Source: SB15 sp964639245
Lineage (GTDB): Bacteria > Chloroflexota > Anaerolineae > Aggregatilineales > J027
DNA: 64,000 bases
Reading direction: 5' to 3'
Assembly: GCA_964639245.1 (NCBI GenBank)
Contig: CAZXCU010000017.1
Coordinates: 1-64,000 of the forward strand
The translations under genes were made by a program, and so were the position numbers. This document shows positions 50,954 to 59,963 of the stretch, piece by piece. The notes under the pieces are model-generated. The model did no database searches. It saw nothing but the letters and a program-made list of their open reading frames with translations, and was not told where the DNA came from. How positions within the stretch are numbered: the stretch's first letter is position 1; the number at the start of each line of letters is the position of its first letter.

Positions 50954-52021
50954 TTAATTTAACCGGATACGCGGGTCAACCATCGCGTACATGATATCAG
51001 ATAATAAATAACCAATGATGGTTACAAAACCACTTAAAATGACCACCGCCATCACCATCGGGTAGTCTTGTTGCAAGACCGCCTCAAAGGACAAGCGCCC
51101 CAGGCCCGGCCACGAAAAAATCGTTTCAGTAATCACCGCCCCGCCCAACAAGCCGGGAATGGCTGGCCCTAAAATCGTCGCAATCGGGATGAGTGCATTG
51201 CGCGTGGCATGAACAAACCAGACATCACGGTTGGGCAAACCTTTGGCCTGTGCGGTACGAATATAATCTTGATTCAGCACTTCGAGCGTAGCCGTCCGCA
51301 TATAGCGCGAAAGCACGGCAATCCAGCCTGTGCCAAGCGCAAACACGGGCAAAATCAGATGTTTTACATGGTCGGCGGTGGTTTCACACCCGCGCAAGGT
51401 CAAGGGACACTGGTTGCCCATTGGCAGAATATCCAGCCATTTGCCAAACACCAGAATGAGCATCAGCCCCAGCCAGAAAATCGGAACAGCATTAAACACC
51501 ACTGCCATCACTCTGGCGCTGTTATCAAAAATCCCACCCTGCCACACGGCGGACAGAATCCCGATGGGAATACCGAACAGCAACCCTACAATCAGCGCTA
51601 AACCGCCGAGTTGAACTGTTGCCCACAATTTTTCTTTGATTAAATCAATCACCGGACGTTTATAAAAAAGTGACCGTCCAAAATCGCCCCGGATGATGCC
51701 CTCGTTGGTGCCTTTAATCGAGCCTTTTTCATTGCCCCGGCGGTCAAACTGGGGAATATCACGGCCTTCATAAAACGTCACCCCCAAAATTTTGATGGGG
51801 GCTTCCCCAATCAGCCAGCGCACATATTGCACCGGCACAGGCGCATTAAATCCCAATCTTTCCGCCATAATTTCGCGCTGACGCGGCGGCGTTTTGGGGT
51901 CAAAGGTCATGGCTGCTGCCGGGCCACCGGGTGCAGCCGACATAATAAGAAAAGATAAAACTGTAATACCAAGCAGGGTGGGAATCGCCTGAATTAAACG
52001 GCGTAGAATAAATTTACCCAT
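50954..52021 (-). CDS. Peptide ABC transporter permease, DppB/OppB type (operon 1)
   Basis: 355 residues and about six membrane helices. RRLIQAIPTLLGITVLSFLI at the start, a large periplasmic loop after helix 1 with REIMAERLGFNAPVPVQYV, and the EAA motif region DYIRTAQAKGLPNRDVWFVHATRNALIP. It pairs with 50014-50943. A 100-bp spacer containing a family A hairpin separates it from the binding-protein gene (stop 52125), which may lower permease expression relative to the binding protein. Confidence 0.9.
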   Translation of the reverse strand: MGKFILRRLIQAIPTLLGITVLSFLIMSAAPGGPAAAMTFDPKTPPRQREIMAERLGFNAPVPVQYVRWLIGEAPIKILGVTFYEGRDIPQFDRRGNEKGSIKGTNEGIIRGDFGRSLFYKRPVIDLIKEKLWATVQLGGLALIVGLLFGIPIGILSAVWQGGIFDNSARVMAVVFNAVPIFWLGLMLILVFGKWLDILPMGNQCPLTLRGCETTADHVKHLILPVFALGTGWIAVLSRYMRTATLEVLNQDYIRTAQAKGLPNRDVWFVHATRNALIPIATILGPAIPGLLGGAVITETIFSWPGLGRLSFEAVLQQDYPMVMAVVILSGFVTIIGYLLSDIMYAMVDPRIRLN

Positions 52022-52073
52022 GATTAAACCCGAACCTCATCTTCCAATAAGCGGACACAAATCTCGCCCCCTA

Positions 52074-52100
52074 CCCCCTCTCCACAGAATGGAGAGGGGG
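52074..52100. repeat. Family A hairpin inside operon 1, between binding-protein and permease genes
   Basis: An 11-bp perfect stem (CCCCCTCTCCA / TGGAGAGGGGG). No T-tract follows on the coding strand, so it is more likely an mRNA stabiliser after the binding-protein gene than a terminator. Confidence 0.75.
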
Positions 52101-52124
52101 AGAAAAATTTAGGGCAAAGTCAGT

Positions 52125-53843
52125 TTACTGGGAAACTGTCCACATTTCGACGTTCCAGTAGGCTTCGTTCGGGTAAGGGCCCCAACCTTCAACGGAGTTG
52201 CTGGCGGCATAGAACCCACCTTGCGCGAACAGCCAGAGATAGGGCTGGTCGTTCTGCAAGATTTCCTGAATTTGATAGTAGAGCGCGGCGCGATCTTCTT
52301 TGGAGCAACCCGCCACCGTCTTGGCTTCCAACATCAGACGGTCAATTTCGGGGTTGGTGTAGGACACAAAATTGAAGCCGCTGCCCACCACGTCACCATC
52401 GGAGGTGAAGAGGGTCGTCTGGTCGGGGTCAATCGGGTAACCGTTGCTCCAGCCCAGAATGATGGCATCAAAGGTTTGTGCATCCATGATTTCCAGCAGT
52501 TGGTTGAAGTCAATCGCGGTGAAGGTCACTTCAATGCCCAAAGCACCGAGTTGGTCTTGCACCAATTCACCAATTTGACCACGGCGGGTGTTGCCTTCGT
52601 TGGTCAGAATTTCAAAGGAGAAGCGCACACCATCAGCATTGACCAGAATGCCATCATCACCGGGTGTCCAGCCCGCTTCTGCCAACAGTGCGGCAGCTGC
52701 TTCGGGATCGTAGGGAATGGGGGCAAGGTCAGGGTTGAGCGCCCAAGAGGACGGCAGTTCGTTGGCAGCCATTACCACGCCTTCGCCCAACACCGCTTTT
52801 TCCATGATTTCATCAAGGTTGATGGCGTGTTGCAAGGCACGGCGCACGCGCTGGTCAGCAAACAACGGATGGGGTTCTTGTTCGACCATCACGGGTAAAC
52901 CGTTTTCGTCATAGACAGGGTTGCCGTCGGCATCAAGTTCAACACCGTCTTGGGGATTATCCGGGTTGGCAAGGTTCAAACCCACATAGTCCCATGTCCG
53001 TCCGGGGAAGTCAAAATATTGCAGATTTTCGTTGTCACGAACTTCTTGACGTTTGACGTTCTGAATACCTTCAGCCACGTTGAGTTCGCCTGCAATGAAG
53101 CGTTCCGCCAACACGGTCTGGTCAGGCACGTTCACATACAGCAAACCGTCGACCTGCGCCGGGGTAGGATAGGTGGGGTCAGAGACCAACGCCACACGTT
53201 CGCCCGCCGATTGGGATTCAAACGCAAACACACCACCGGTAACACTCGGTTCGGTGTCCATCGGATGGTCAACCATCGTGGCAAAATCAAAGTCCGCTGA
53301 GTCGGGTGTCCAGCCATAAACGTGACCGGGGGTGAAGGTCGGCACAGACAGCAGACTAAGGGTGTCGCATTGAGCATCGGCGAAGGTCACGGTCAGGGTA
53401 TACCCATCTTCGCTGACTTCGACGGAGGTCATCCGACCATCAATCAGCGGTTGGTACGGCGATTCAATCAAACCACTCAGAATCGCATCATAGGCAAATT
53501 TATAATCCCAACCGGTGACGGGAGTGCCATCCGACCAAGTGCGGGTCTGGTCGAGGTTAATGGTATAAACCAAGCCATCATCAGACACGCTGTAATCCAG
53601 CGCCATCGCACCGGGAACGCCCGCCGCAAAGAACTGGGTTTCGGGGTCTGTCCCCAGCAAGCCGGGATACAGGAACTGGGTAATATAACGGCAGTCCGTG
53701 CCGGAGCAGCGAATGTCCACCAGCGAACCAACGGATGTACCGCCATTCCCCGCGATAATTGTACCACCGGGTTCTTGCGCCATGACAGCGAAGGGGGTCA
53801 TCACCATCGCCAGCAATGCAAGGGCAAAAATTACTCGTCTCAT
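52125..53843 (-). CDS. Peptide ABC transporter substrate-binding protein, family 5 (operon 1)
   Basis: 572 residues. The signal peptide MRRVIFALALLAMVMTPFAVMA is cleaved before QEPGG; there is no lipobox. The SBP family 5 (DppA/OppA) fold is shown by LDQTRTWSDGTPVTGWDYKFAYDAI, the VRRALQHAINLDEIM hinge motif and EQEPHPLFAD. It likely captures di- or oligopeptides or related cationic solutes outside the cell. GAGGAG is 9 bases before the ATG. Genes follow in order SBP-DppB-DppC. Confidence 0.9.
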   Translation of the reverse strand: MRRVIFALALLAMVMTPFAVMAQEPGGTIIAGNGGTSVGSLVDIRCSGTDCRYITQFLYPGLLGTDPETQFFAAGVPGAMALDYSVSDDGLVYTINLDQTRTWSDGTPVTGWDYKFAYDAILSGLIESPYQPLIDGRMTSVEVSEDGYTLTVTFADAQCDTLSLLSVPTFTPGHVYGWTPDSADFDFATMVDHPMDTEPSVTGGVFAFESQSAGERVALVSDPTYPTPAQVDGLLYVNVPDQTVLAERFIAGELNVAEGIQNVKRQEVRDNENLQYFDFPGRTWDYVGLNLANPDNPQDGVELDADGNPVYDENGLPVMVEQEPHPLFADQRVRRALQHAINLDEIMEKAVLGEGVVMAANELPSSWALNPDLAPIPYDPEAAAALLAEAGWTPGDDGILVNADGVRFSFEILTNEGNTRRGQIGELVQDQLGALGIEVTFTAIDFNQLLEIMDAQTFDAIILGWSNGYPIDPDQTTLFTSDGDVVGSGFNFVSYTNPEIDRLMLEAKTVAGCSKEDRAALYYQIQEILQNDQPYLWLFAQGGFYAASNSVEGWGPYPNEAYWNVEMWTVSQ

Positions 53844-54197
53844 CGTGAAGTTCTCCTCGTGTTAAAGAAATCTTTACAGGAACTTCATCAACTGTACCGC
53901 GTCCTCGCAAAAAATCAAATCTCAATTTGGAAAATTGGACTTAACAATAGGACTTTATTTGGAGATTTTACCAATTCTTCAAAGTTTCTTCATAGTTTGC
54001 ACACAGTTACAGGTGAAAAACACATCGCCTGAAAAAGCCGCTCATCAAATTTTAATGAAATGGATTACAGAGGGCTTTTAGACAGGAATTTTATCCGCCC
54101 GGCTTACCGCTTCATCCGGTAAATTGGTTCAGAGGGCGGGTTACAGAGGTTTTACCTTTTTCTCCTTTGGAGACCCGCCCTTACGGGATTAATCAGT

Positions 54198-54244
54198 AGG
54201 GGTAGGTGCTAAGGACGGTACGCTGTCCGTCACCTACCCTACGA
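54198..54244. repeat. Family B palindrome, transporter spacer
   Basis: GTAGGTG pairs with CACCTAC around the inner palindrome GGACGG...CTGTCC, inside the spacer between the two transporter operons. It shares the GTAGGG/GGACAG signature with 31649-31713. Confidence 0.65.
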
Positions 54245-54326
54245 AAGAACTTACCGGACACAGCACTTCCCTCATGTGAGGAAATCCCATCGCCATCCCC
54301 AAGGATGGGGAGAGAAAATGAAGGGG

Positions 54327-54358
54327 GAAAACAAAACAAGGGGTTTCAAGCCCCTTGT
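54327..54358 (-). terminator. Rho-independent terminator of the second peptide-permease operon
   Basis: On the minus strand ACAAGGGG/CCCCTTGT with a 7-base loop, followed by TTTGTTTT. It lies about 26 bases after the DppC-type stop codon (54384). Confidence 0.85.
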
Positions 54359-54383
54359 CTTAAAGATTTATGCGAGCGAAGGT

Positions 54384-55322
54384 TTATTTCTTAACCGCCT
54401 GCGGGTCAAACGCATCGCGCAATCCATCGCCAATGATGTAGAAGCACAGCACCGTCGTCGCAATCAGCAAACCAGGAATGACAGACAGATGGGCGGCTTG
54501 GCGGAAGCTGCTCTGGGCTTCGGTGAGCATATTGCCCCAACTCGGTGTGGGTGGACGCACCCCCAACCCCAAGAAACTCAAGGCGGATTCAACCAGAATC
54601 AGCGTGCCAATGCTTAACGCCAACGACACCACCATCACCGAAAACGCATTCGGCAGGATATGCACAAACATGATGCGTAACGGCGAAGCCCCCACCGCCC
54701 GCGCACTCACCACATATTCACGTTCGCGGTGGGCTAAGGTTTCGCCGCGCACCAAGCGCATCGTGCCACTCCATGAAATGAGTGTCAGAATCATAATCAA
54801 GGTAGTAATTGAAGGCCGCAGCACCGCGCCCAGCAAAATCAACAGCATCAAGGTCGGAATCGAGTTGAGCGTGGTGATGAACCACATGATGAGGTCGTCC
54901 ACAATCCCAAACGGCCCCCCTTGATAGTAACCGGCGGTTAGGCCAATACTCACCCCGATGAGGCTGGCGGCAACGGCGGCGACCAGCGCAATCGCCAAGG
55001 AGACTCGTCCGCCATAGAGCAAACGGGCAAAATGATCGCGGCCTAAATTATCCGTTCCCAGAATATGCCCTTCTGACCCAATCGGTTGATGTTTGTTGGC
55101 AGCGTCGGTGTCACGGTATGACACATCTAAAACACTGGTGATGACTGGCGCAAACAAGGCCAACACGGTAAAGGTCAGGAGAACCCCTAACGCCACTAAG
55201 GTCAAATAATCGCGCCGCAGCCGCCGCAGGGCTAACTGAGTAAGCGACTCACCGCCCCGTTCACGGAGATTGATATCCAGCACGTCGCTGGCAGATTGTG
55301 TTGTTGAGGTTGAGGGGGTCAT
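54384..55322 (-). CDS. Peptide ABC transporter permease, DppC/OppC type (operon 2)
   Basis: 312 residues; a paralogue of the operon 1 DppC-type subunit with identical landmarks: ALRRLRRDYLTLVALGV, GTDNLGRDHFARLLYGG, the EAA loop EYVVSARAVGASPLRIMFVHILPN, and FLGLGVRPPTPSWGNML. It starts 13 bases after the DppB-type stop and ends before its own terminator. No ATPase gene accompanies the operon. Confidence 0.9.
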   Translation of the reverse strand: MTPSTSTTQSASDVLDINLRERGGESLTQLALRRLRRDYLTLVALGVLLTFTVLALFAPVITSVLDVSYRDTDAANKHQPIGSEGHILGTDNLGRDHFARLLYGGRVSLAIALVAAVAASLIGVSIGLTAGYYQGGPFGIVDDLIMWFITTLNSIPTLMLLILLGAVLRPSITTLIMILTLISWSGTMRLVRGETLAHREREYVVSARAVGASPLRIMFVHILPNAFSVMVVSLALSIGTLILVESALSFLGLGVRPPTPSWGNMLTEAQSSFRQAAHLSVIPGLLIATTVLCFYIIGDGLRDAFDPQAVKK

Positions 55323-55335
55323 GAGTTTGCCTTTC

Positions 55336-56403
55336 CTACGCTAACCGGATACGGGGGTCTAACAGCGCGTACATGATGTCCGAGAGCAAAAAGCCTACCA
55401 CCGTCGTGACACCAAAAATCAACACAATCGCCATGATAATCGGATAATCTTGGGCGGTAATCGCACCCAGAATCATCGTCCCCATACCGGGCCATGAATA
55501 AATACGTTCCGTTAGCACCGCCCCCGCGATAATATTGGGAATCGCCGGGCCTAAAATCGTCGCAATCGGGATGAGGGCGTTACGGGTAGCATGGGTAAAC
55601 CACACCGTGCGGTTGCCTAACCCTTTGGCGCGGGCGGTGCGAATATAATCCTGATTCAGCACATCCAACACAGATGCCCGCATAAACCGCGAGAAGGTTG
55701 CAATCGAAAAACTCGACAGGGTGAACACCGGCAAAACCAGATGTTTAATCCGTTCCTCAAAGGTATAGTCGCCCGAAACGGAAATCGGGAAACGGTTGCC
55801 CATCGGCAGCACATCCAGCCACACCCCGAACACAATAATGAGGATAAGGCCTAACCAGAAAACCGGCACGGCGCTCACAATCACCGCCAGAATCCGCGTC
55901 ACTTGGTCAAAAATGCTGCCCTGATACACCGCCGCCAGCACCCCCACCGGAATCCCGATCATCGTGCCAATCAGCAGCGAAAGCCCGCCAAGTTCAACAG
56001 TTGCCCAGACTTTTTCTTTAATCAACTCCAGCACCGGGCGACGTGACACAAACGAAGTCCCAAAATCGCCCCGCAGCACCCCTTTACGGGTGCCAATTTC
56101 TTTGTCAACTTCATTCCCGCGTCGGTCAAACACCGGGAGTTCACGCCCTCCCCAGATTTCAAAATCGCCAATTTTCCACGGCGCGTCCCCGACCATCCAA
56201 CGGGCATATTGCACGGGCAGCGGGTCGTCCAAGCCTAACGCTTCACGCATGGCGTTGCGCTGGCGGGTGGTGAGTTCCGGGTTGAGGAATAATTGGCTGG
56301 CAGCATCCCCGGGAGCGTAATACATAATCGCGTAAGCAATAAGTGTAATACCAAAAATGGTAGGAATAGCTTGTATCAAACGCCGTGCAACATATTTAAA
56401 CAT
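55336..56403 (-). CDS. Peptide ABC transporter permease, DppB/OppB type (operon 2)
   Basis: 355 residues, the same length as the operon 1 paralogue. Landmarks: RRLIQAIPTIFGITLIAYAI, MREALGLDDPLPVQYARWM, and the EAA loop DYIRTARAKGLGNRTVWFTHATRN. It follows the second binding-protein gene (stop 56487) across a spacer holding a strong hairpin and a T-run at 56450-56475, so partial termination after the binding protein is likely. Confidence 0.9.
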   Translation of the reverse strand: MFKYVARRLIQAIPTIFGITLIAYAIMYYAPGDAASQLFLNPELTTRQRNAMREALGLDDPLPVQYARWMVGDAPWKIGDFEIWGGRELPVFDRRGNEVDKEIGTRKGVLRGDFGTSFVSRRPVLELIKEKVWATVELGGLSLLIGTMIGIPVGVLAAVYQGSIFDQVTRILAVIVSAVPVFWLGLILIIVFGVWLDVLPMGNRFPISVSGDYTFEERIKHLVLPVFTLSSFSIATFSRFMRASVLDVLNQDYIRTARAKGLGNRTVWFTHATRNALIPIATILGPAIPNIIAGAVLTERIYSWPGMGTMILGAITAQDYPIIMAIVLIFGVTTVVGFLLSDIMYALLDPRIRLA

Positions 56404-56449
56404 AGGGAAACCTCACCTTGGGAAAAGTGGGCTGGCAGACACCAGCCCC

Positions 56450-56475
56450 AAAAAGGTGGGCGGGCTGCCCACCTT
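56450..56475 (-). terminator. Intra-operon hairpin with T-run after the second binding-protein gene
   Basis: On the minus strand AAGGTGGGC/GCCCACCTT followed by TTTTT, beginning about 12 bases beyond the binding-protein stop. A second hairpin (GGGCTGG/CCAGCCC) follows at 56429-56448. Partial termination would give the usual excess of binding protein over permease. Confidence 0.7.
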
Positions 56476-56486
56476 AAAAACAGTCG

Positions 56487-58277
56487 TTATTGTGTTACCA
56501 ACCAAGCATCGGAGTTCCAGTTACCGAAGTTGGGTTTGGGGTCGAAGTTTTCAACGCCGTTCGCAGCATAGAGGCTGTTCAAGGCATACAGCCACAGGTA
56601 GGGCTGATCTTCCCACAGAATTTCTTGCATCCGCCACGCAATTTCTTTACGGGCTTGTTCGTCGCAGCCTTCAACCGTGTTTACTTGGTCGCCCAGCGCT
56701 TCGAATTCTTCGTTGTACCATGAGCCAAAGTTAAAGCCATAGCCTTCACCGAAGATGTCCACTTCCGCGCCAAACAAGGAGGTTTGGTCTGGGTTGAAGG
56801 GCAATTCACCACGCCAGCCAGCGACGGCAGCGTCAAAGGTCTGAGCGCCCATGTTGTCGTCGTACATGGCATTGAAGTCCAACACCACAACTTCGACTTC
56901 CACACCGATTTGGGCAAATTGATCTTGCAGAATGACCGACACGTCGTTACGGCGATCACCCACGTTCATGATTTCAAAGTAGAATTCGGTGCCGGGTTCG
57001 GCATACAGCGCATCTTCGGTGGCAACGCGGAGACCATCGCAGCCATCGCAGAGGGGTTCGCCAGTGGCGGTGAAACCAGCTTCATCCAACAGAGCGCGGG
57101 CTGCGTCCAAATCGAAGGGACGGCGAGCCAGTTCGGGATGCAGGGTGAAAGCGTTCGGGATTGTCCCGGCAACCATCGGGGTCGCATTGCCTTCAAACAC
57201 ACCTTGTACGATTTCATCGATGTTCATGGCGTGTTGCAGCGCCTGACGGACGCGCACATCACCGAACAACGGGTGGTAGCCCTGTTCGTCACGCGGAACG
57301 AGGTTGCCATCTTCATCGTAGGCATTCATCGGGTTGTTGGGGTCGGCGGTGTTGAGCGCCACATAGTGCCAAACACGGCCGGGAGCGCTGAGGGCTTCGA
57401 CTTCACCGGCATCCGCCGCCGCCAAAATGGGGGCAGTGCTGGCAGGTTCACGCAGGAAGTTCGGTTCGCCTTCGCCACCCGCAATGAAACGTTCAATCAT
57501 CACGTTTTCATCGAGGGTATCGAGAATGACGTAACCTTCGGGCATCACACCGGTGCCGTTGGTGGGCGCGGGGTAATCGGCGTTGGCTTCCATGTAAATC
57601 GCTGTTCCCGGTTCCAGACGGTTGAATTTGAAGGGGCCAGCCGTCACAGTCGGGTTCAGGTCTTCTGGGTGATTGATCATGCTCGCCCAGTCGAATCCAT
57701 CACCCGCATCCGATGCCCAACCATAAGCATGACCGGGAATGGCAGGGATACCACCCAAGCGGCTAAAGGCTTGGCAGTTGGGGGCTTCCATCGTGAACAT
57801 GATGGTGTAATCATCAATGACTTCCGCCGCAACCACTTGGCTGGCAGTCTGAGCAAAGCTGCTGGACAAGCCAATGGTTTCGCCTTGTTGCATCGCCAAC
57901 CAGCTGAAGTACAGATCCCACGCGGTTAAGGGCGTGCCATCTGTCCAGGTCATGTCCTGACGAATGGTGAAGGTGTAGTTCAAACCATCTTCAGACACCT
58001 GCACATCGGTTGCCAGCGGCACAGCGGGGGCTGCATCGGCATCAATCTGGAAGTTCTGGGTGTCGGGGTCAACGTTCATCAAAGTGGGGTACATCAATGC
58101 ACCGGGGTTGGAGCAGTCCACACCGGAGCAGCGAATCGGAACAAACGAGGTGAGATTCGCGGAGGTACGGGTGCTGCCTTCAATCACCAGCCCGCCTTCG
58201 CCGGGTTCTTGCGCCAATACTGCCATGGGTGTAAGCAACACCACAGCAATGAGCGACAGAATCAAAACACGTCTCAT
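56487..58277 (-). CDS. Peptide ABC transporter substrate-binding protein, family 5 (operon 2)
   Basis: 596 residues. The signal peptide MRRVLILSLIAVVLLTPMAVLA is cleaved before QEPGE. Motifs of SBP family 5: IRQDMTWTDGTPLTAWDLYFSW, VRQALQHAMNIDEIVQG and EPASTAPILAAAD. It is a clear paralogue of 52125-53843, with the same -QEPG- N-terminus, but diverged in the ligand-binding lobes, which suggests a different peptide preference. GGAG lies 10 bases before the ATG. Confidence 0.9.
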   Translation of the reverse strand: MRRVLILSLIAVVLLTPMAVLAQEPGEGGLVIEGSTRTSANLTSFVPIRCSGVDCSNPGALMYPTLMNVDPDTQNFQIDADAAPAVPLATDVQVSEDGLNYTFTIRQDMTWTDGTPLTAWDLYFSWLAMQQGETIGLSSSFAQTASQVVAAEVIDDYTIMFTMEAPNCQAFSRLGGIPAIPGHAYGWASDAGDGFDWASMINHPEDLNPTVTAGPFKFNRLEPGTAIYMEANADYPAPTNGTGVMPEGYVILDTLDENVMIERFIAGGEGEPNFLREPASTAPILAAADAGEVEALSAPGRVWHYVALNTADPNNPMNAYDEDGNLVPRDEQGYHPLFGDVRVRQALQHAMNIDEIVQGVFEGNATPMVAGTIPNAFTLHPELARRPFDLDAARALLDEAGFTATGEPLCDGCDGLRVATEDALYAEPGTEFYFEIMNVGDRRNDVSVILQDQFAQIGVEVEVVVLDFNAMYDDNMGAQTFDAAVAGWRGELPFNPDQTSLFGAEVDIFGEGYGFNFGSWYNEEFEALGDQVNTVEGCDEQARKEIAWRMQEILWEDQPYLWLYALNSLYAANGVENFDPKPNFGNWNSDAWLVTQ

Positions 58278-58434
58278 TGTAACTTGACTCCTTTAATATA
58301 AATTTCTAACGTGCCTCTTGGAAGAGACAATACCAAAATTTACCGTGTCTGAAACAAAATGCCAAGATGTTATTTCAGAACTGGTTGAATTCTACAAAGG
58401 ACTTGTGAAATTGTTGTGAATTTTTGATGTGATT

Positions 58435-59019
58435 CTAATAGGGAACATGAAATTCAAACGTGGGCTGGCTGGCGGAATCCTCAAAGCGAACCGTACTCAG
58501 CGAGGCCGTTGCAGGATAGGGTTGGATGCTGCGGCGGACTTCATGAGTCAGAGGCAGGTTTCGCGCCCAGAGTTGCAAATGCAGCACCATGTCGCCATGA
58601 GTCACCGCCACCACTTCCTGACCCGGATACAATTTGCGCGTGCGGGCAATGAATTTTTGCAGCCGACTCACAATATCCTCAGGCCGTTCATAGCCATCAT
58701 CCAGATTGTCATACATCCGCCAATCCATTGCCTCTAAAAACGCATGAGATTTTCCTTGATACGGCGAGTGGATTTCGTTGAGCAGGGCAGAAACTTGAAT
58801 TTTAAGGCTGTGTGGTGCGGCAATATACGCGGCGGTCTGGCGAGCGCGGAGCATCGGACTGCTAAACACTGCCACAATCGAACGGGGCTTTAAAAATGCG
58901 GCGGCGGCTTGGGCTTGCCCCCTCCCCCGTTCGCTCAACCGGAATCGCGGCATCCGTCCGTACAAAATATCTGTCGGGTTATGCACTTCGCCATGTCGCA
59001 CAAAATGGATGATGGTCAT
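58435..59019 (-). CDS. Histidine phosphatase family protein (phosphoglycerate-mutase-like)
   Basis: 194 residues. The catalytic RHG is at residues 8-10 (FVRHGEVHNP), a second catalytic His at 141 in VTHGD, and the acid Glu82 in LNEIHSPYQG. SSPMLRARQTA is the usual phosphate-pocket arginine motif. Members dephosphorylate small molecules or act as cofactor-dependent phosphoglycerate mutases; the substrate is not evident. It is divergent from the DUF2461 gene. Confidence 0.88.
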   Translation of the reverse strand: MTIIHFVRHGEVHNPTDILYGRMPRFRLSERGRGQAQAAAAFLKPRSIVAVFSSPMLRARQTAAYIAAPHSLKIQVSALLNEIHSPYQGKSHAFLEAMDWRMYDNLDDGYERPEDIVSRLQKFIARTRKLYPGQEVVAVTHGDMVLHLQLWARNLPLTHEVRRSIQPYPATASLSTVRFEDSASQPTFEFHVPY

Positions 59020-59154
59020 TGGAGTTCGGTTGTCAGTTTTCGGTTATCTGGAAAAGTGTAGCGGAAAATTTTATTTTTGCGACACCCATTTCCCCTCGCC
59101 CAATTTTGATAACAGGGGTCTTTAGGTGAAAATGGCTGCACAGACACCAAACAT

Positions 59155-59183
59155 TTGTTCTAAAATCCAAAATTTGCTATGCT
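59155..59183 (+). promoter_or_regulatory. Promoter of the DUF2461 gene
   Basis: TTGTTC (59155-59160) and TATGCT (59178-59183) with a 17-bp spacer, TGC before the -10. An in-frame ATG at 59179 lies within this promoter, which supports the start at 59215. Confidence 0.6.
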
Positions 59184-59214
59184 TTCCACAACGCCATTGA
59201 AAAGGGAAAAAATC

Positions 59215-59877
59215 ATGCCTGCTGAACTTCAAACCACCCTCGATTTTTTACGCGAACTGCGCGAAAACAACACCCGCGAATGGTTCAACGCCAACCGCCC
59301 CCGCTACGAAACCGCCCGCGCCGCCTTTGAAAATTTTATTGCCGATGTGCTGCACCGTTTTCCCGCCGTCGAAGATGTTGGCAATCTGACCCCCGCCCAG
59401 ACGATGTACCGGATTAACCGCGATGTACGTTTTTCGCCGGACAAATCGCCCTACAAAACGACCATGGGCGCGTTGATTGGCAAGGAAGGTCGCAAATCCA
59501 CCGGACGCTCTTATTATTTTCATCTCGAACCGGGCGGACAATCCATGATTGCGGGCGGATTGTACATGCCCGAAGCCAAACAGTTAGATAAATTCCGTCA
59601 AGCCGTTGCGGAGGATTCGCGCCCCTTACGCGACATTCTGGACTCGGACACCTTCAAACGGTATTTCGTCAAAATCGCGGGGGAACAACTCAAAACCGCC
59701 CCCAAAGGCTACCCCAAAGACCATCCCGCTCTGGATTTATTGCGCTATAAACAACTCACCGTGATTCATTACCTGACGGATGAAAAAGTGCTGGAAGAAA
59801 ATCTGGCGGACTATGTGATTGAGGTCAATCTGGCGATGCAACCCTTCATCCATTATTTATTTGAGGTGGTGGCCTAA
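59215..59877 (+). CDS. DUF2461 (TIGR02453) family protein
   Basis: 220 residues from ATG 59215, with AAAAGGG 8 bases upstream. The DUF2461 signature is visible: FLRELRENNTREWFNANRPRYE at the N-terminus, MYRINRDVRFSPDKSPYKTTMG, and SYYFHLEPGGQSMIAGGLYMP in the middle. The family is widespread and uncharacterised. It has its own promoter (59155-59183). Nothing links it functionally to the phosphatase or to the downstream restriction enzyme, which has a separate TATAAT near 59917. Confidence 0.9.
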   Translation: MPAELQTTLDFLRELRENNTREWFNANRPRYETARAAFENFIADVLHRFPAVEDVGNLTPAQTMYRINRDVRFSPDKSPYKTTMGALIGKEGRKSTGRSYYFHLEPGGQSMIAGGLYMPEAKQLDKFRQAVAEDSRPLRDILDSDTFKRYFVKIAGEQLKTAPKGYPKDHPALDLLRYKQLTVIHYLTDEKVLEENLADYVIEVNLAMQPFIHYLFEVVA

Positions 59878-59963
59878 AATTCCTGCATAAAAATTTGAAC
59901 AGGCGTTCGGAAGGAGTATAATTCACGTACCTTCAGATGCGCTGTCCATGACATGGGGATGGA

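Larger units (their letters stand above)
53844..54383. other. Intergenic region between transporter operons
   Basis: 540 bp without a gene. The 53850-54000 part is AT-rich and probably holds the promoter of operon 1 (no clear hexamers). At 54115-54185 a GGGCGGG...CCCGCCC pair and at 54198-54245 the two-hairpin family B sequence (AGGACGG, CTGTCCGTCACCTACC) occur. A family A remnant lies at 54288-54316 and a terminator at 54327-54358. Confidence 0.7.

Noticed and set aside
52221..52898. 225-codon plus-strand frame antisense to the peptide-binding protein
   Set aside because: Shadow of a well supported gene; similar shadows occur opposite the second binding protein (56784-57929).
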